A stretch of 64,000 nt of DNA from Flavobacterium pectinovorum (GCF_006438875.1 NZ_RCZH01000001.1:425326-489325), one strand, 5' to 3'; shown: positions 33,856 through 43,676, numbered from the stretch's first letter. Translations and numbers: made by a program. The notes: generated from the letters alone by a model not told the origin.

Positions 33856-36800
33856 TTACTTACTTTCTCTTTCGTATTCCTCAATATGATCAAATTCCGG
33901 ATAATGTTTTCGGGCTTTAGACCACATTAAATAAATAGCCGGAATTACAAATAGAGTCAAAGCCAATGAGAAAATAGTTCCTCCAACGATCACAACCCCC
34001 ATTCCAATTCTACTTGTAGACGCCGCTCCAAGTGACATTGCGATTGGTAAAGCTCCTAATGCAATTGCTAAACTGGTCATCAAAATAGGACGTAAACGTG
34101 CTTCTGATGCTTCCAGAATGGCTTCTAATTTTGGTTTTCCCTGTTCTCGTAACTGATTCGCAAATTCGACAATCAAAATACCGTTCTTGGTTACCAGGCC
34201 AATAAGCATTACAGTCCCAATCTGACTGAAAATATTCCAGGTTTGATTGAATAACCACAATGAAAATAAAGCTCCCGCAACCGCCATTGGTACTGTCAGA
34301 ATAATAATAAGCGGATCTATAAAACTTTCAAACTGAGCCGCAAGAATTAAGAATATCAGCAATAAAGCCAATCCAAATGCAAAAGAAGTATTTGAACTAC
34401 TCTCAACAAAATCTCGCGATTCTCCACTTAAATCGGTGGTAAAACTCTGATCTAAAACTTTAGTTTTAATTCGATCCATTTCTTCAATACCATCGCTGAT
34501 ACTTTTTCCTGGCGCCAAACCTGCAGAAACCGTTGCAGACATGTATCTGTTATTGTGATACAATTGTGGCGGATTACTTTGTTCTTCGACTTTTACCACA
34601 TTATCCATCTGAATTAACTGACCGGATTTATTTCTAACAAACATCGAAGTTAAATCCAAAGGTTTTGAACGGTCTTTTTGATCAAACTGACCAATTACCT
34701 GATATTGTTTTCCGTTTTTAATGAAATAACCAAAACGTTGTCCGCTTAAGGAAAGTTGTAAAGTCTGGGCAATATCCATAATTGATATTCCTAAACTTTC
34801 TGCTTTTGCGCGGTCTATACTTACGTTGATTTCAGGTTTATTAAATTTCAAATTGACATCTGAAGTCGAGAAAACCTCACTTTTGCCAACTTCATTCATG
34901 AAAACAGGAATTTTTTCTCTTAGTTTTTCAAAAGTTGGAGCCTGAATAATATACTGAATCGGAAGTCCTCCACGTCGGTTTACGGCAATTGTAGGCTGCT
35001 GAATTACAGATGTTTTAGCGTCCGGATATTTTTTAGTCCATTTGGTTAATTTATCAGCAATATCTTTTTGGGATCTGGTTCTTTCATCTGGTTCTGTCAA
35101 TGATAGTCTGATGAAACCGGAATTTGTTGCGGAACCTCCTGAACCTCCAGCGGTGATTACTAAACTTACTTTTTTCTCCGGAATAGAATCATCAACCAAT
35201 TTTGACATTTCCTGCATAAAACGGCTGGTATATTCATAAGATGAACCTTCGGGAGTGGTCATACGCATCGTCACAGAACTACGGTCATCATAAGGAGCAG
35301 TTTCTTTTGGAAGAATGGTAAAAAACAAATAGATCAATCCAAAACAAGCAATTAAAATAGGGAAACTAATCCATTTTTTCGCCATAAAACGCCCAAGTGC
35401 GTCTGCGTAACCACTATTTAATTTTTCGAAAAAAGGCTCTGTTCTAACATAGAATTTTGATTTTTTCTGTTCGCCGCCTTTCATCAAATAGGCATTCAGC
35501 ATTGGCGTTAAAGTCAGGGATACAAAGGCAGAAATTAATACCGCAGCCCCAATTACAACTCCAAATTCCCGAAAGAGTCGGCCAACAAATCCTTCTAAGA
35601 AAATTACCGGTAAAAATACGGCAGCAAGTGTAACAGAAATCGAAATTACGGCATAGAAAATTTCATTAGAACCTTTGATTGCGGCTTCAATAGGCGACAT
35701 ACCTTCTTCGACTTTTTTGAAGATATTTTCGGTAACCACAATTCCGTCATCAACCACTAAACCAGTTGCAAGAACAATAGCCAACAGCGTTAATACGTTG
35801 ATCGAAAATCCAAAAAGCCACATGATAAAAAACGTAGCAATTAAGGAAACGGGAATATCAATCAAAGGTCTGAACGCAATTGCCCAGTCTCTAAAAAACA
35901 AATAGATAATAATAATTACCAGAAGAATCGAAATTCCTAAAGTTTCGGCTACTTCAAGTACTGATTTTTTTACGAAAAGCGTATTATCCAGTGCAATGTT
36001 TAATTTTATATCCTTTGGAAGATCCTTTTTTAAAGCGTCATATTTTTTATAAAACTCTTTTGAAATATCAAGATAATTGGCTCCCGGCATTGGCACAATA
36101 GCCAAACCAATCATAGGAAGTCCTGATGATGTTAAGGAAGTTTCTATGTTTTCAGGACCTAATTCGGCACCGCCAACATCGCTCAAACGAACAATTTTGT
36201 CTCCATCGGTTCGAATAATAATATTGTTGAATTCTTCTGGTTTAGAAAGGTTTCCAATTGTCTTTACCGTTAATTCGGTATTGTTTCCGGTTAATTTTCC
36301 AGACGGTAATTCTACGTTTTGCGCATTTAAGGCGTCGCGAACATCAGAAACTGTGCAGTTATAGGCATTTAATTTTACAGGATCAATCCACAAACGCATC
36401 GCGTAACGTTTTTGTCCCCAAATTTGAACACCACTTACTCCCGGAATAGTTTCTAAACGCTGCGAAATGACATTTTCTGCATAATCACTTAATTCTAAAG
36501 AGCTTCGGCTGTCACTTTGTACCGTCATCGAAATAATAGATTCACTATCGGCATCGGCTTTAGAAACTACCGGCGGCGCATCAATATCCTGCGGTAAACT
36601 TCTAACGGCTTGCGAAACTTTGTCACGAACATCATTTGCCGCTTCTTCTAAGTTTTTATCTAAATTAAATTCGATTGTTATATTGCTGCTTCCCTGATTA
36701 CTGGACGAAGTGATATTTCTAATTCCGTCAATGGCATTTACAGCTTTTTCAAGAGGTTCCGTAATCTGCGATTCAATAATATCAGAATTGGCTCCGGTGT

Positions 36801-36951
36801 AGTTTGTTCGGATTGAAACCTGCGCAGGATCAATCGAAGGGAATTCACGAACACCCAAAAAGGTATAACCAATGAAACCGAATAAAATAATTAAAAGATT
36901 CAGTACAATGGTTAAAACAGGTCTTCTTATACTTGTGGTTGATAAACTCAT
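33856..36951 (-). CDS. RND efflux pump, inner-membrane permease
   Basis: A 1031-residue HAE1-type proton-driven exporter with 12 predicted helices and two large periplasmic loops. It starts SLSTTSIRRPVLTIVLNLLI. Motifs include GLVVDDGIVVTENIFKK with the proton-relay aspartates of TM4 (VLATGLVVDD), and GLVTKNGILIVEFANQLRE in TM10. Length is full. It forms an operon with an upstream adaptor and a downstream TolC. The cargo is unknown, with multidrug or metabolite export both possible. Confidence 0.95.
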   Translation of the reverse strand: MSLSTTSIRRPVLTIVLNLLIILFGFIGYTFLGVREFPSIDPAQVSIRTNYTGANSDIIESQITEPLEKAVNAIDGIRNITSSSNQGSSNITIEFNLDKNLEEAANDVRDKVSQAVRSLPQDIDAPPVVSKADADSESIISMTVQSDSRSSLELSDYAENVISQRLETIPGVSGVQIWGQKRYAMRLWIDPVKLNAYNCTVSDVRDALNAQNVELPSGKLTGNNTELTVKTIGNLSKPEEFNNIIIRTDGDKIVRLSDVGGAELGPENIETSLTSSGLPMIGLAIVPMPGANYLDISKEFYKKYDALKKDLPKDIKLNIALDNTLFVKKSVLEVAETLGISILLVIIIIYLFFRDWAIAFRPLIDIPVSLIATFFIMWLFGFSINVLTLLAIVLATGLVVDDGIVVTENIFKKVEEGMSPIEAAIKGSNEIFYAVISISVTLAAVFLPVIFLEGFVGRLFREFGVVIGAAVLISAFVSLTLTPMLNAYLMKGGEQKKSKFYVRTEPFFEKLNSGYADALGRFMAKKWISFPILIACFGLIYLFFTILPKETAPYDDRSSVTMRMTTPEGSSYEYTSRFMQEMSKLVDDSIPEKKVSLVITAGGSGGSATNSGFIRLSLTEPDERTRSQKDIADKLTKWTKKYPDAKTSVIQQPTIAVNRRGGLPIQYIIQAPTFEKLREKIPVFMNEVGKSEVFSTSDVNLKFNKPEINVSIDRAKAESLGISIMDIAQTLQLSLSGQRFGYFIKNGKQYQVIGQFDQKDRSKPLDLTSMFVRNKSGQLIQMDNVVKVEEQSNPPQLYHNNRYMSATVSAGLAPGKSISDGIEEMDRIKTKVLDQSFTTDLSGESRDFVESSSNTSFAFGLALLLIFLILAAQFESFIDPLIIILTVPMAVAGALFSLWLFNQTWNIFSQIGTVMLIGLVTKNGILIVEFANQLREQGKPKLEAILEASEARLRPILMTSLAIALGALPIAMSLGAASTSRIGMGVVIVGGTIFSLALTLFVIPAIYLMWSKARKHYPEFDHIEEYERESK

Positions 36952-36965
36952 GTGAGACTTATTAT

Positions 36966-37019
36966 TTTAGATTTCAGATTGTTGATTTTAGATTTCTGAT
37001 GCTTAATCTGAAATCTAAA
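36966..37019. repeat. Hairpin between adaptor and pump genes
   Basis: TTTAGATTTCAGATT (36966-36980) and AATCTGAAATCTAAA (37005-37019), a perfect 15-bp inverted repeat in the 83-bp gap of the RND operon. It may tune RNA stability between the two genes. There is no strong U-tract for a full stop. Confidence 0.65.
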
Positions 37020-37034
37020 GTCTAAAATCTACAA

Positions 37035-38093
37035 TTATTTTACTTTAACTTTTATCGGGGCGTCATTTTTTAATGACATAACGCCACTGGTAATCAATGT
37101 GTCTCCGGCTTTTAATCCTGATAAAATCAAAATAGAAGCATCAGTTCTTGTAGTTGCATCAACCTTAACTTCTTTGGCTTTGCCCATATTGGCGATATAA
37201 ACTTTTTTACCGTCTTGTATCGGAACAATAGCTTCTGATGGTACAACGATAGCATCTTTTATAATGTTTAATGGTAATTTTACATCGGCAAAAGTTCCCG
37301 GAAAAAGTTTTCCGTCGATATTATCTGCAATAGCGCGAACTTGTAAAGTACGTGTTGCAACGGCTACTTCCGGCTCTATTGCATAAATTTTTGCGGAGTA
37401 AACTTTATCAGATCCCGAAACTGAAAAATCGATTGTTGAACCTGATTTTACTTGTGAAGCATATTTTTCAGGAATAGAAAATGTAATTTTCAATTTTCCT
37501 GAATTGACCAATTTTGCCACTAAAATAGTTGGTGTAATATAAGTTCCCGGTGAGATAGAGCGCAAACCAATTTTTCCGGAGAAAGGAGCTTTAACAGCTG
37601 TTTTTGCAATTTGAGCCCTAATTAATTGAGTTTGGGCTTTCATTGAAGCATAATCTGCATTTGCAACGTCAAATTCTTCCTGACTAATGGCTTCTTTTTG
37701 AAGTAATAATTTAGCTCTTCTTTCATTTTCGCCAGCCAGACCTTCTTTGGTTACAGCCTGTCTTAATTGGGCTTTCAGTTCAATATCATTTACCTTAAAA
37801 AGTACTTGACCTTTGTTTACATAAGTCCCTTCATTAAAGTAAATACCTTCAACAATCCCTGAAACTTCGCTGCGGATTTCTATTTGCTCATTTGCTTCAA
37901 TTGATCCTGATAAGGACAGGTTATTATCAAATGTAGAAGTTTTTACTACAATTCCCGATACAGTTGTTGGAGTATCTTTATCGCCAAATTTTTTAGATTC
38001 GTCGTTTTTACTTTTATTAGATACCACTCGATAGGCAATAAATCCTCCCAGAACGATAATTAGAAGGGCGTAGATTAGGTTTTTTACTTTCAT
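37035..38093 (-). CDS. RND efflux periplasmic adaptor (membrane fusion protein)
   Basis: A 352-residue adaptor anchored by an N-terminal helix (NLIYALLIIVLGGFIAYRVV). It contains the barrel-sandwich lipoyl part (SGSIEANEQIEIRSEVSGIV ... TYVNKGQVLFKV), an alpha-hairpin (residues ~105-165), the second lipoyl half (KAPFSGKIGLRSISPGTYI) and a beta-barrel/membrane-proximal domain. It links the inner-membrane pump to TolC. It is the first gene of the operon. Its promoter region has two clear palindromes (38190-38226). Confidence 0.93.
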   Translation of the reverse strand: MKVKNLIYALLIIVLGGFIAYRVVSNKSKNDESKKFGDKDTPTTVSGIVVKTSTFDNNLSLSGSIEANEQIEIRSEVSGIVEGIYFNEGTYVNKGQVLFKVNDIELKAQLRQAVTKEGLAGENERRAKLLLQKEAISQEEFDVANADYASMKAQTQLIRAQIAKTAVKAPFSGKIGLRSISPGTYITPTILVAKLVNSGKLKITFSIPEKYASQVKSGSTIDFSVSGSDKVYSAKIYAIEPEVAVATRTLQVRAIADNIDGKLFPGTFADVKLPLNIIKDAIVVPSEAIVPIQDGKKVYIANMGKAKEVKVDATTRTDASILILSGLKAGDTLITSGVMSLKNDAPIKVKVK

Positions 38094-38642
38094 AAAATAG
38101 GGGTGAATGTGTTTTTGGTCTTTGTTTTAGTAAGCTTGCAAATTTAACTTTTTGAAGTGAAAACGAAAGGGCTTAGCCTTTATTTAACACTTGTATGTAC
38201 AAGTTTTTTAATTAATGCATTAATTAGACTATGCTGCTTAACAATGGTTTAATATGAATGTAAAAAAAAGTTTTTTCAGTCTTATTTTTCAATCCTTAAA
38301 AGGCTTAAAAAAACGTAAAAATAGATGTTTTGATGTGTTTTTTATAGGTTTTTACTTATTATTTGAGTAAAAATACGTATTTTAAAATTAAGAAAAATCT
38401 TTCAATAATGCTATTTAACGTATTTTACCCGTTTTGTGTTGCACTTTATCGATTTTATTTGTAACATTGATAAGGTTAAACAAAATACTTTTTTTGATAG
38501 AAAAAAACCTATATTTTTAATTCTTAAATTGTTATAACATGAGAATTGGCGCCGTATTTTAAGTAATGGATCAATATTAGTAAAAAATTGCATTAACAAG
38601 TGTTTATCTTTTTTTATCCCCAACAAAGAAAATAATCAGTTT
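38094..38642. promoter_or_regulatory. Gene-free divergent region with RND promoter and palindromes
   Basis: 549 AT-rich bases. For the minus-strand RND operon there is CAAATTTA (38139-38146, minus TAAATTTG) 45 bp before the start. Upstream of it lie the palindromes ACTTGTA-TG-TACAAGT (38190-38205) and AATTAATGCATTAATT (38211-38226), possible repressor sites. I see nothing definite in 38230-38600 apart from many A/T runs. Confidence 0.5.
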
Positions 38643-39239
38643 ATGAAGAAAAAAATACTTTTGACCTTATGGTTTTCATTATTACTTACTGCAATTTCTT
38701 TTTTGTTTTGGCAAAATGAATTTAAATATAGTTTGCCAACACCAATCCCCAAAGATTACCATGTGATAGCCATGGGAAGTAAAATTGATCTCAAATGCTG
38801 CATGGCGGATCACAGACCGGTTTTTATTCATTTTTTTAATCCTGAATGTCCTTGTTCTCGTTTTAACGTGCCTCATGTAACGGAATTAATCAAGAAATAC
38901 GGAGATCGGATTAACTTTAAAATTGTGGTTCTCAACAAACAGAAGAATTTTACAATCGAAGAAATCCAGAAAAAGTTTGATGCCAATATTCCTGTGTACT
39001 TTGATGAAGGAATGGCAAAAAGCTGTGGTGTTTTTTCGACCCCGCAAGCGGTTCTTCTCGACGATTCTCAAAATTTATATTACCGCGGAAATTATAATAA
39101 AACCAGGTATTGTACCAATGCCGACAGTAATTATGCCCAGCAGGCAATCGAGTCTTTGCTGAAACAAAATCATGCCCCCTCATTTGATGCTTTAGCTCTG
39201 AGAGCTTACGGATGTTCGTTACCAAAATGCACTAAATAA
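38643..39239 (+). CDS. Thioredoxin-fold membrane-anchored protein
   Basis: A 198-residue protein with an N-terminal membrane anchor (LLTLWFSLLLTAISFLFW). The periplasmic part has a thioredoxin-like fold: RPVFIHFFNPECPCSRFN with cysteines 69 and 71 in a C-P-C arrangement instead of CxxC, and the cis-proline region FSTPQAVLLDD. Additional cysteine pairs lie at 52-53 and near the C-terminus (GCSLPKC). The family looks like Bacteroidota AhpC/TSA-related proteins of unknown substrate. It leads a run with two signalling-like genes, 29 bp before the next. Confidence 0.85.
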   Translation: MKKKILLTLWFSLLLTAISFLFWQNEFKYSLPTPIPKDYHVIAMGSKIDLKCCMADHRPVFIHFFNPECPCSRFNVPHVTELIKKYGDRINFKIVVLNKQKNFTIEEIQKKFDANIPVYFDEGMAKSCGVFSTPQAVLLDDSQNLYYRGNYNKTRYCTNADSNYAQQAIESLLKQNHAPSFDALALRAYGCSLPKCTK

Positions 39240-39268
39240 ATCTATCCTTAACCTAAATTATTTAATTT

Positions 39269-40123
39269 ATGAAAACAAAAGCCAGTTTGAATGAACAAGA
39301 TTATCTGTACAATTTCATGTCGACAATGACACAAAAATCAGATACGATTATCAATTATGTTCTTGCCGTTTATTTCCTTTTCGGAATTGCCTTAGCCTTT
39401 AAATACGATACTTTTGAAATAGGAGTAGGGGTTGGGACTTTGAATTTACTAATGTATTATTCTGCAAAGTTTTTTGTCAAAAAATCTACCTTATACCAAT
39501 ATGTATTATCGGTCGTTTTGGCAATATTTATGGCGCAGTACATTTATCAAATGCACGGACTGTTTGAGATGCACTTCACGGTTTTCATTGCAAGTACCAT
39601 TTTAATTATTTATCAAAACTGGAAACTTCAAATTCCGCTTACCTTATTGGTAGTATTGCATCACGGAGCTTTGGCATATATGCAAAATTTTGTTTTCAGC
39701 GATCCAAAAGGTTTGCAATTGTATTTTTCGCAGGTTAACTTTGATATCGAAACTTTTGTAATACACGTTGTATTGGCAGCAGTTGTATTTTTTATGAACG
39801 GATATTGGGCGTACTATTTTAAGAAACACAGTCAAAATCATATTTCTAAAATTTCTGATGAATATGAATTGGAGAACATAAAACTGGCATCTGCAAAATA
39901 CAATTCTCTGTCTGCAACAAAAGACTACAATGACTTTATTCACAGAACAACTTTGGATTTAAAACTTCCTGTAAATTCAGTTTTAAAACTTATCGATGTT
40001 TCAAAAGGACATACTGACAACGATAAATTGCTTAGTTACTTAGAAATGATGAGAGAAAGCGCTAAAAAAATCGACGATTTAGTGAATGATATTCATGTTA
40101 AGTCCACAAATAGCAGAGGATAA
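39269..40123 (+). CDS. Six-TM sensor protein with histidine-kinase-like segment lacking the histidine
   Basis: A 284-residue protein. Residues 25-185 hold about six helices including MHGLFEMHFTVFIAS and VVLHHGALAYMQ, a membrane sensor module known from some chemoreceptors and cyclases. A coiled coil follows (190-220), then FIHRTTLDLKLPVNSVLK (223-240), which resembles the HisKA phospho-acceptor helix SHDLRNPLNS. Leucine 229 stands where the histidine should be. The chain stops after the dimerisation helices with no ATPase domain. It cannot act as an ordinary kinase. It lies 29 bp after the thioredoxin-like gene. Confidence 0.78.
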   Translation: MKTKASLNEQDYLYNFMSTMTQKSDTIINYVLAVYFLFGIALAFKYDTFEIGVGVGTLNLLMYYSAKFFVKKSTLYQYVLSVVLAIFMAQYIYQMHGLFEMHFTVFIASTILIIYQNWKLQIPLTLLVVLHHGALAYMQNFVFSDPKGLQLYFSQVNFDIETFVIHVVLAAVVFFMNGYWAYYFKKHSQNHISKISDEYELENIKLASAKYNSLSATKDYNDFIHRTTLDLKLPVNSVLKLIDVSKGHTDNDKLLSYLEMMRESAKKIDDLVNDIHVKSTNSRG

Positions 40124-40219
40124 TTTGATAAAAACCAACTTCCAAATCAATTATTAATTTATTAATCGATTTTATTTTATGCTCAGTTATGCTTTTCAAT
40201 CGGCCAGTCCAATGCTGAT

Positions 40220-40282
40220 TACTTCTAAAATCATTTAAGGTTTGTTTAGAAAATAAAAAACATATTAATGATTTTAGAAGTA
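40220..40282. repeat. Inverted repeat upstream of the PAS gene
   Basis: TACTTCTAAAATCATT (40220-40235) and its complement (40267-40282), 16 bp, 31-nt loop. It lies 80 bp before the PAS gene and could be a terminator of the upstream pair or a regulatory structure. Confidence 0.6.
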
Positions 40283-40363
40283 TAACTTAACTAGAATAAT
40301 ACATTAAAGGAATTCAACTTTATACGCAAATATAACTGTATATTAATTTTAAATACAAAAATT

Positions 40364-40966
40364 ATGGATACCAGAATTAATCGCCCAACTCCATCAGATA
40401 GAGAAGTTGATTGGAATAAGAATAAAGTTTTACTGAGTAAAACAGATACAAAAGGGACAATTCTATACGCCAATGAAGATTTTATAGATGTATCAGGCTA
40501 TGACGAATTTGAGCTGATTGGACAGCCTCATAACGTAATACGTCATCCTGAGATGCCAAAAGTAATTTTTAAATTCTTGTGGGACAGTATTAAAGCAAGT
40601 CAGAATATTCATGTGATTATCAAGAATATGTCCAAAACAGGGAGATATTATTGGGTTGTTACTGATTTTAAAATCATAGCCGATAGCGATGGTGAAATCG
40701 TAGGATATTTTGGAACCAGAAAATCAGTTCCTGAAGACATTGTCGTAAAATTTATAGAACCGTTGTATAAAAAACTTTTACATATAGAAGAAGTGAGCGG
40801 AATTCATGCTGCCGAGGAATACTTAATTGGTTTTCTTGAAGAACGCAAGAAAAGCTATATGGAATATATCGATCATCTTATTGCAACAGGAAAAGATGAT
40901 AAAAATAAAGTAAGTAAAGGCTTATTTAATGGTATTTTTGAAAAGAAAGCACCACCAAAGAAATAA
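40364..40966 (+). CDS. PAS domain protein, Aer-like
   Basis: A 200-residue soluble protein. Residues 20-130 form a PAS domain of the Aer type, with LSKTDTKGTILYANEDFIDV, ELIGQPHNVIRHPEMP and WVVTDFKIIADSDGEIVGYF. In Aer such a domain binds FAD. The C-terminal ~70 residues are helical with no kinase, cyclase or methyl-accepting domain. Aer-type PAS normally sits at the front of a chemoreceptor, so this looks like a detached input module. It may work with the membrane protein 240 bp upstream, which is speculation. Confidence 0.85.
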   Translation: MDTRINRPTPSDREVDWNKNKVLLSKTDTKGTILYANEDFIDVSGYDEFELIGQPHNVIRHPEMPKVIFKFLWDSIKASQNIHVIIKNMSKTGRYYWVVTDFKIIADSDGEIVGYFGTRKSVPEDIVVKFIEPLYKKLLHIEEVSGIHAAEEYLIGFLEERKKSYMEYIDHLIATGKDDKNKVSKGLFNGIFEKKAPPKK

Positions 40967-41567
40967 TACTTTAAAAAACTAACTATATATGCTTCATTGC
41001 GTCAGGAAAATATTCAAAATCTAAAATTTGTCCCCCAACAAATCTGAAATCACCTTAGAAATGATAATTGAATATTTAGAACTTAAACAAGATTTAAGTT
41101 TGATACAGTGAAGTATATTTTTTTTAAAATTCCAATTTTGAAAAAAAAATCGAATTCTGAAATTCCAAATTCCAACTTAAAAAATCCTAAATTCTATTAC
41201 CGATTGTTTTAGGCTTTTTTTAAACAATTATCCCACAAAAAATTACGCAAGGAATCGCCAGGTTTTTTAAGTATTTAATTTTTTGAATAGCCTCCAGCTT
41301 TAGCTGGAGATACTTAATGCGCACAATAAAATGGCTTTAGCCAAATCACGCATTTTTGGCTAAAGCCATTCAGAGTGATTTTATACAAACTCCAGCTAAA
41401 GCTGGAGGCAATTCAAAACAAAACTTTGCCGAAAAAATTATAGTTTAAAAAGGCTTAATTTAATGACATTGGGATAGATTCCAGACTCAGCACCTTAGAA
41501 ACTTAGAGCTTTAGAACCTTTTCTTAATGCCTTTGTGCCTTTGAACCTTTGTCCCTTTGAACCTTTC
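40967..41567. repeat. Gene-free region with nested palindromic repeats
   Basis: 40967-41260 has no recognisable feature. 41262-41471 is a diverged member of the MITE-like family, ending CTTAATTTAATGACATTG (41454-41471). It has hairpin arms CCTCCAGC/GCTGGAG (41291-41309), a second pair TCCAGCTAAAGCTGGA (41391-41406) and a nested ATGGCTTTAGCC/GGCTAAAGCCAT hairpin (41331-41369). 41530-41566 is a run of CCTTTG-type short repeats. The sequence 41375-41471 matches 16995-17073 well. Confidence 0.7.
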
Positions 41568-43676
41568 TCAACTAATATAATTCCAAATATTCTTCTTTTT
41601 TGTAAGCTCCATAAAAACAGCTTTTAAGACGGCATGTTCGGGTTTTTGGAGCGGTCCGTCTTCTTTTAAGATCTTCAGGGCATAATTTCGGGCAAGACCC
41701 AAAATATCACGATCACGAACAATATCTGCAATTTGAAGATTTAAAACTCCACTTTGCTGCGTTCCCATTAAATCTCCGGGACCACGAAGTTTAAGATCGA
41801 CCTCGGCAATTTCAAAACCATCATTAGTCTGAACCATTGTATCCATTCTGGTTTTACTGTCATCACTTAATTTATAGCTTGTCATAAGAATACAATAGCT
41901 TTGTTCGGCACCACGACCCACGCGGCCACGTAATTGATGGAGTTGAGACAATCCAAAACGCTCTGCACTTTCAATAATCATAACACTGGCATTTGGTACG
42001 TTAACCCCAACTTCGATAACGGTTGTTGCCACCATAATGTTGGTTTTACCTTCAGCGAAACGTTTCATTTCAGAGTCTTTATCTGCAGGTTTCATTTTTC
42101 CGTGCAAAATTGAAATCGAATATTGAGGCAATGGAAAATCGCGGGAAATACTTTCGTAACCGTCCATTAAATCTTTGAAATCCATTTTTTCTGATTCCTG
42201 AATCAAGGGATAAACAATATAAATTTGTCTTCCAAGAGCAATTTCATCTCTCAGAAATTTCCAAACCTTCAAACGATTACTGTCAAAACGATGCACAGTC
42301 TGAATGGGTTTTCTTCCGGGAGGCAATTCATCAATTACAGAAATATCCAAATCGCCATACAAACTCATTGCCAGAGTTCTGGGAATAGGAGTTGCGGTCA
42401 TGACTAAAACATGAGGAGGAATTTCGTTTTTCTTCCATAATTTAGAACGTTGTTCTACGCCAAATCTGTGTTGCTCATCAATTACCGCCAAACCCAGATT
42501 TTGGAATTTTACTTTATCTTCCAATAAAGCATGAGTTCCAATTATGATATGTAAACTGCCATTCTCAAGCTCTTCGTGAATGATTCTTCGGGTTGCAATT
42601 TTCGTAGAACCCGTTAGTATTTTTATGTTGATGTTTAGGGTTTTAGCCAATTCGGATAACCCGATAAAGTGCTGATTTGCCAAAATTTCTGTCGGTGCCA
42701 TCAAACAAGCCTGAAAACCATTATCAATTGCCAGAAGCATACTCATGAATGCAACGATCGTTTTTCCAGAACCAACATCTCCTTGTAATAAGCGGTTCAT
42801 TTGGGCATTGCTTCCCATATCTGAACGAATTTCTTTGATTACTCGTTTTTGAGCATTGGTAAGGGAAAACGGCAGATGATTTTGATAAAACTCATTAAAG
42901 AATTCACCCACTTTTGTAAATGGATGCCCTTTTATTTTATGTTTCCGAATAAGATTTTTAGTAATTAATTGCAGCTGAATAAAGAACAGCTCTTCAAATT
43001 TTAATCGGAATTGGGCTTTCGCCAAAGCGTCGGTACTTTTAGGAAAATGTATGTTGAATAATGCTGCTCTTTTCGAAATTAATTTTAATTCTTCGATTAA
43101 ATAAGACGGAAAAGTTTCTGTAAATAAAGCTTGAGTTTCAAGAAACAGCTGCTCCATCATCTTATTAATTGTTCTGTTTGAAATTCCTCTGTTTGTCAGG
43201 GTTTCCGTCGAAGGATAAACAGGCTGCATCGCGGAGCGAAGGCTTTTTTCGTGCTCGCTAAATAACTCAATTTCCGGATGTGCCATACTAAACTGACTGC
43301 CGTACAAAGAACATTTTCCAAAAATCACACAAACTTCATTTAGTTTTAAGCTTTCACGAATCCATTTATGTCCCTGAAACCAGTTTAGATCTATTTGTCC
43401 GGTATCATCCACGAAAGTGGCAACGAGACGTTTTTTGTTTTTGGCAAATTCAACCGTTTTGATATTGATGATTTTTCCAATAATCTGAACTTCTGAACCT
43501 GTATTTTGAAGTTCGTTTATCTTATAATAACGGGTTCGGTCGATATATCTATTCGGAAAAAAATTGACTAAATCACCATATTTATGAATTCCCAATTCCT
43601 TACGAAGCAACTGACCACGATTTGGACCAACACCTTTTAAGTATTCGATAGGGGTTTCAAGGAGATTATTAGACAT
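41568..43676 (-). CDS. recG: ATP-dependent DNA helicase RecG
   Basis: A 702-residue branch-migrating helicase that regresses stalled forks. It has an N-terminal wedge/OB region (GSEVQIIGKIINIKTVEF), Walker A GDVGSGKTIVAF, the DEQH box (VIDEQHRFGVEQR), motif III MTATPIPRTLAM, and helicase C motifs (ATTVIEVGVNVPNAS, QLRGRVGRG) with the TRG motif region near the end. Length fits RecG. It is alone on the minus strand and preceded by AT-rich sequence. The downstream region carries repeats. Confidence 0.96.
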   Translation of the reverse strand: MSNNLLETPIEYLKGVGPNRGQLLRKELGIHKYGDLVNFFPNRYIDRTRYYKINELQNTGSEVQIIGKIINIKTVEFAKNKKRLVATFVDDTGQIDLNWFQGHKWIRESLKLNEVCVIFGKCSLYGSQFSMAHPEIELFSEHEKSLRSAMQPVYPSTETLTNRGISNRTINKMMEQLFLETQALFTETFPSYLIEELKLISKRAALFNIHFPKSTDALAKAQFRLKFEELFFIQLQLITKNLIRKHKIKGHPFTKVGEFFNEFYQNHLPFSLTNAQKRVIKEIRSDMGSNAQMNRLLQGDVGSGKTIVAFMSMLLAIDNGFQACLMAPTEILANQHFIGLSELAKTLNINIKILTGSTKIATRRIIHEELENGSLHIIIGTHALLEDKVKFQNLGLAVIDEQHRFGVEQRSKLWKKNEIPPHVLVMTATPIPRTLAMSLYGDLDISVIDELPPGRKPIQTVHRFDSNRLKVWKFLRDEIALGRQIYIVYPLIQESEKMDFKDLMDGYESISRDFPLPQYSISILHGKMKPADKDSEMKRFAEGKTNIMVATTVIEVGVNVPNASVMIIESAERFGLSQLHQLRGRVGRGAEQSYCILMTSYKLSDDSKTRMDTMVQTNDGFEIAEVDLKLRGPGDLMGTQQSGVLNLQIADIVRDRDILGLARNYALKILKEDGPLQKPEHAVLKAVFMELTKKKNIWNYIS

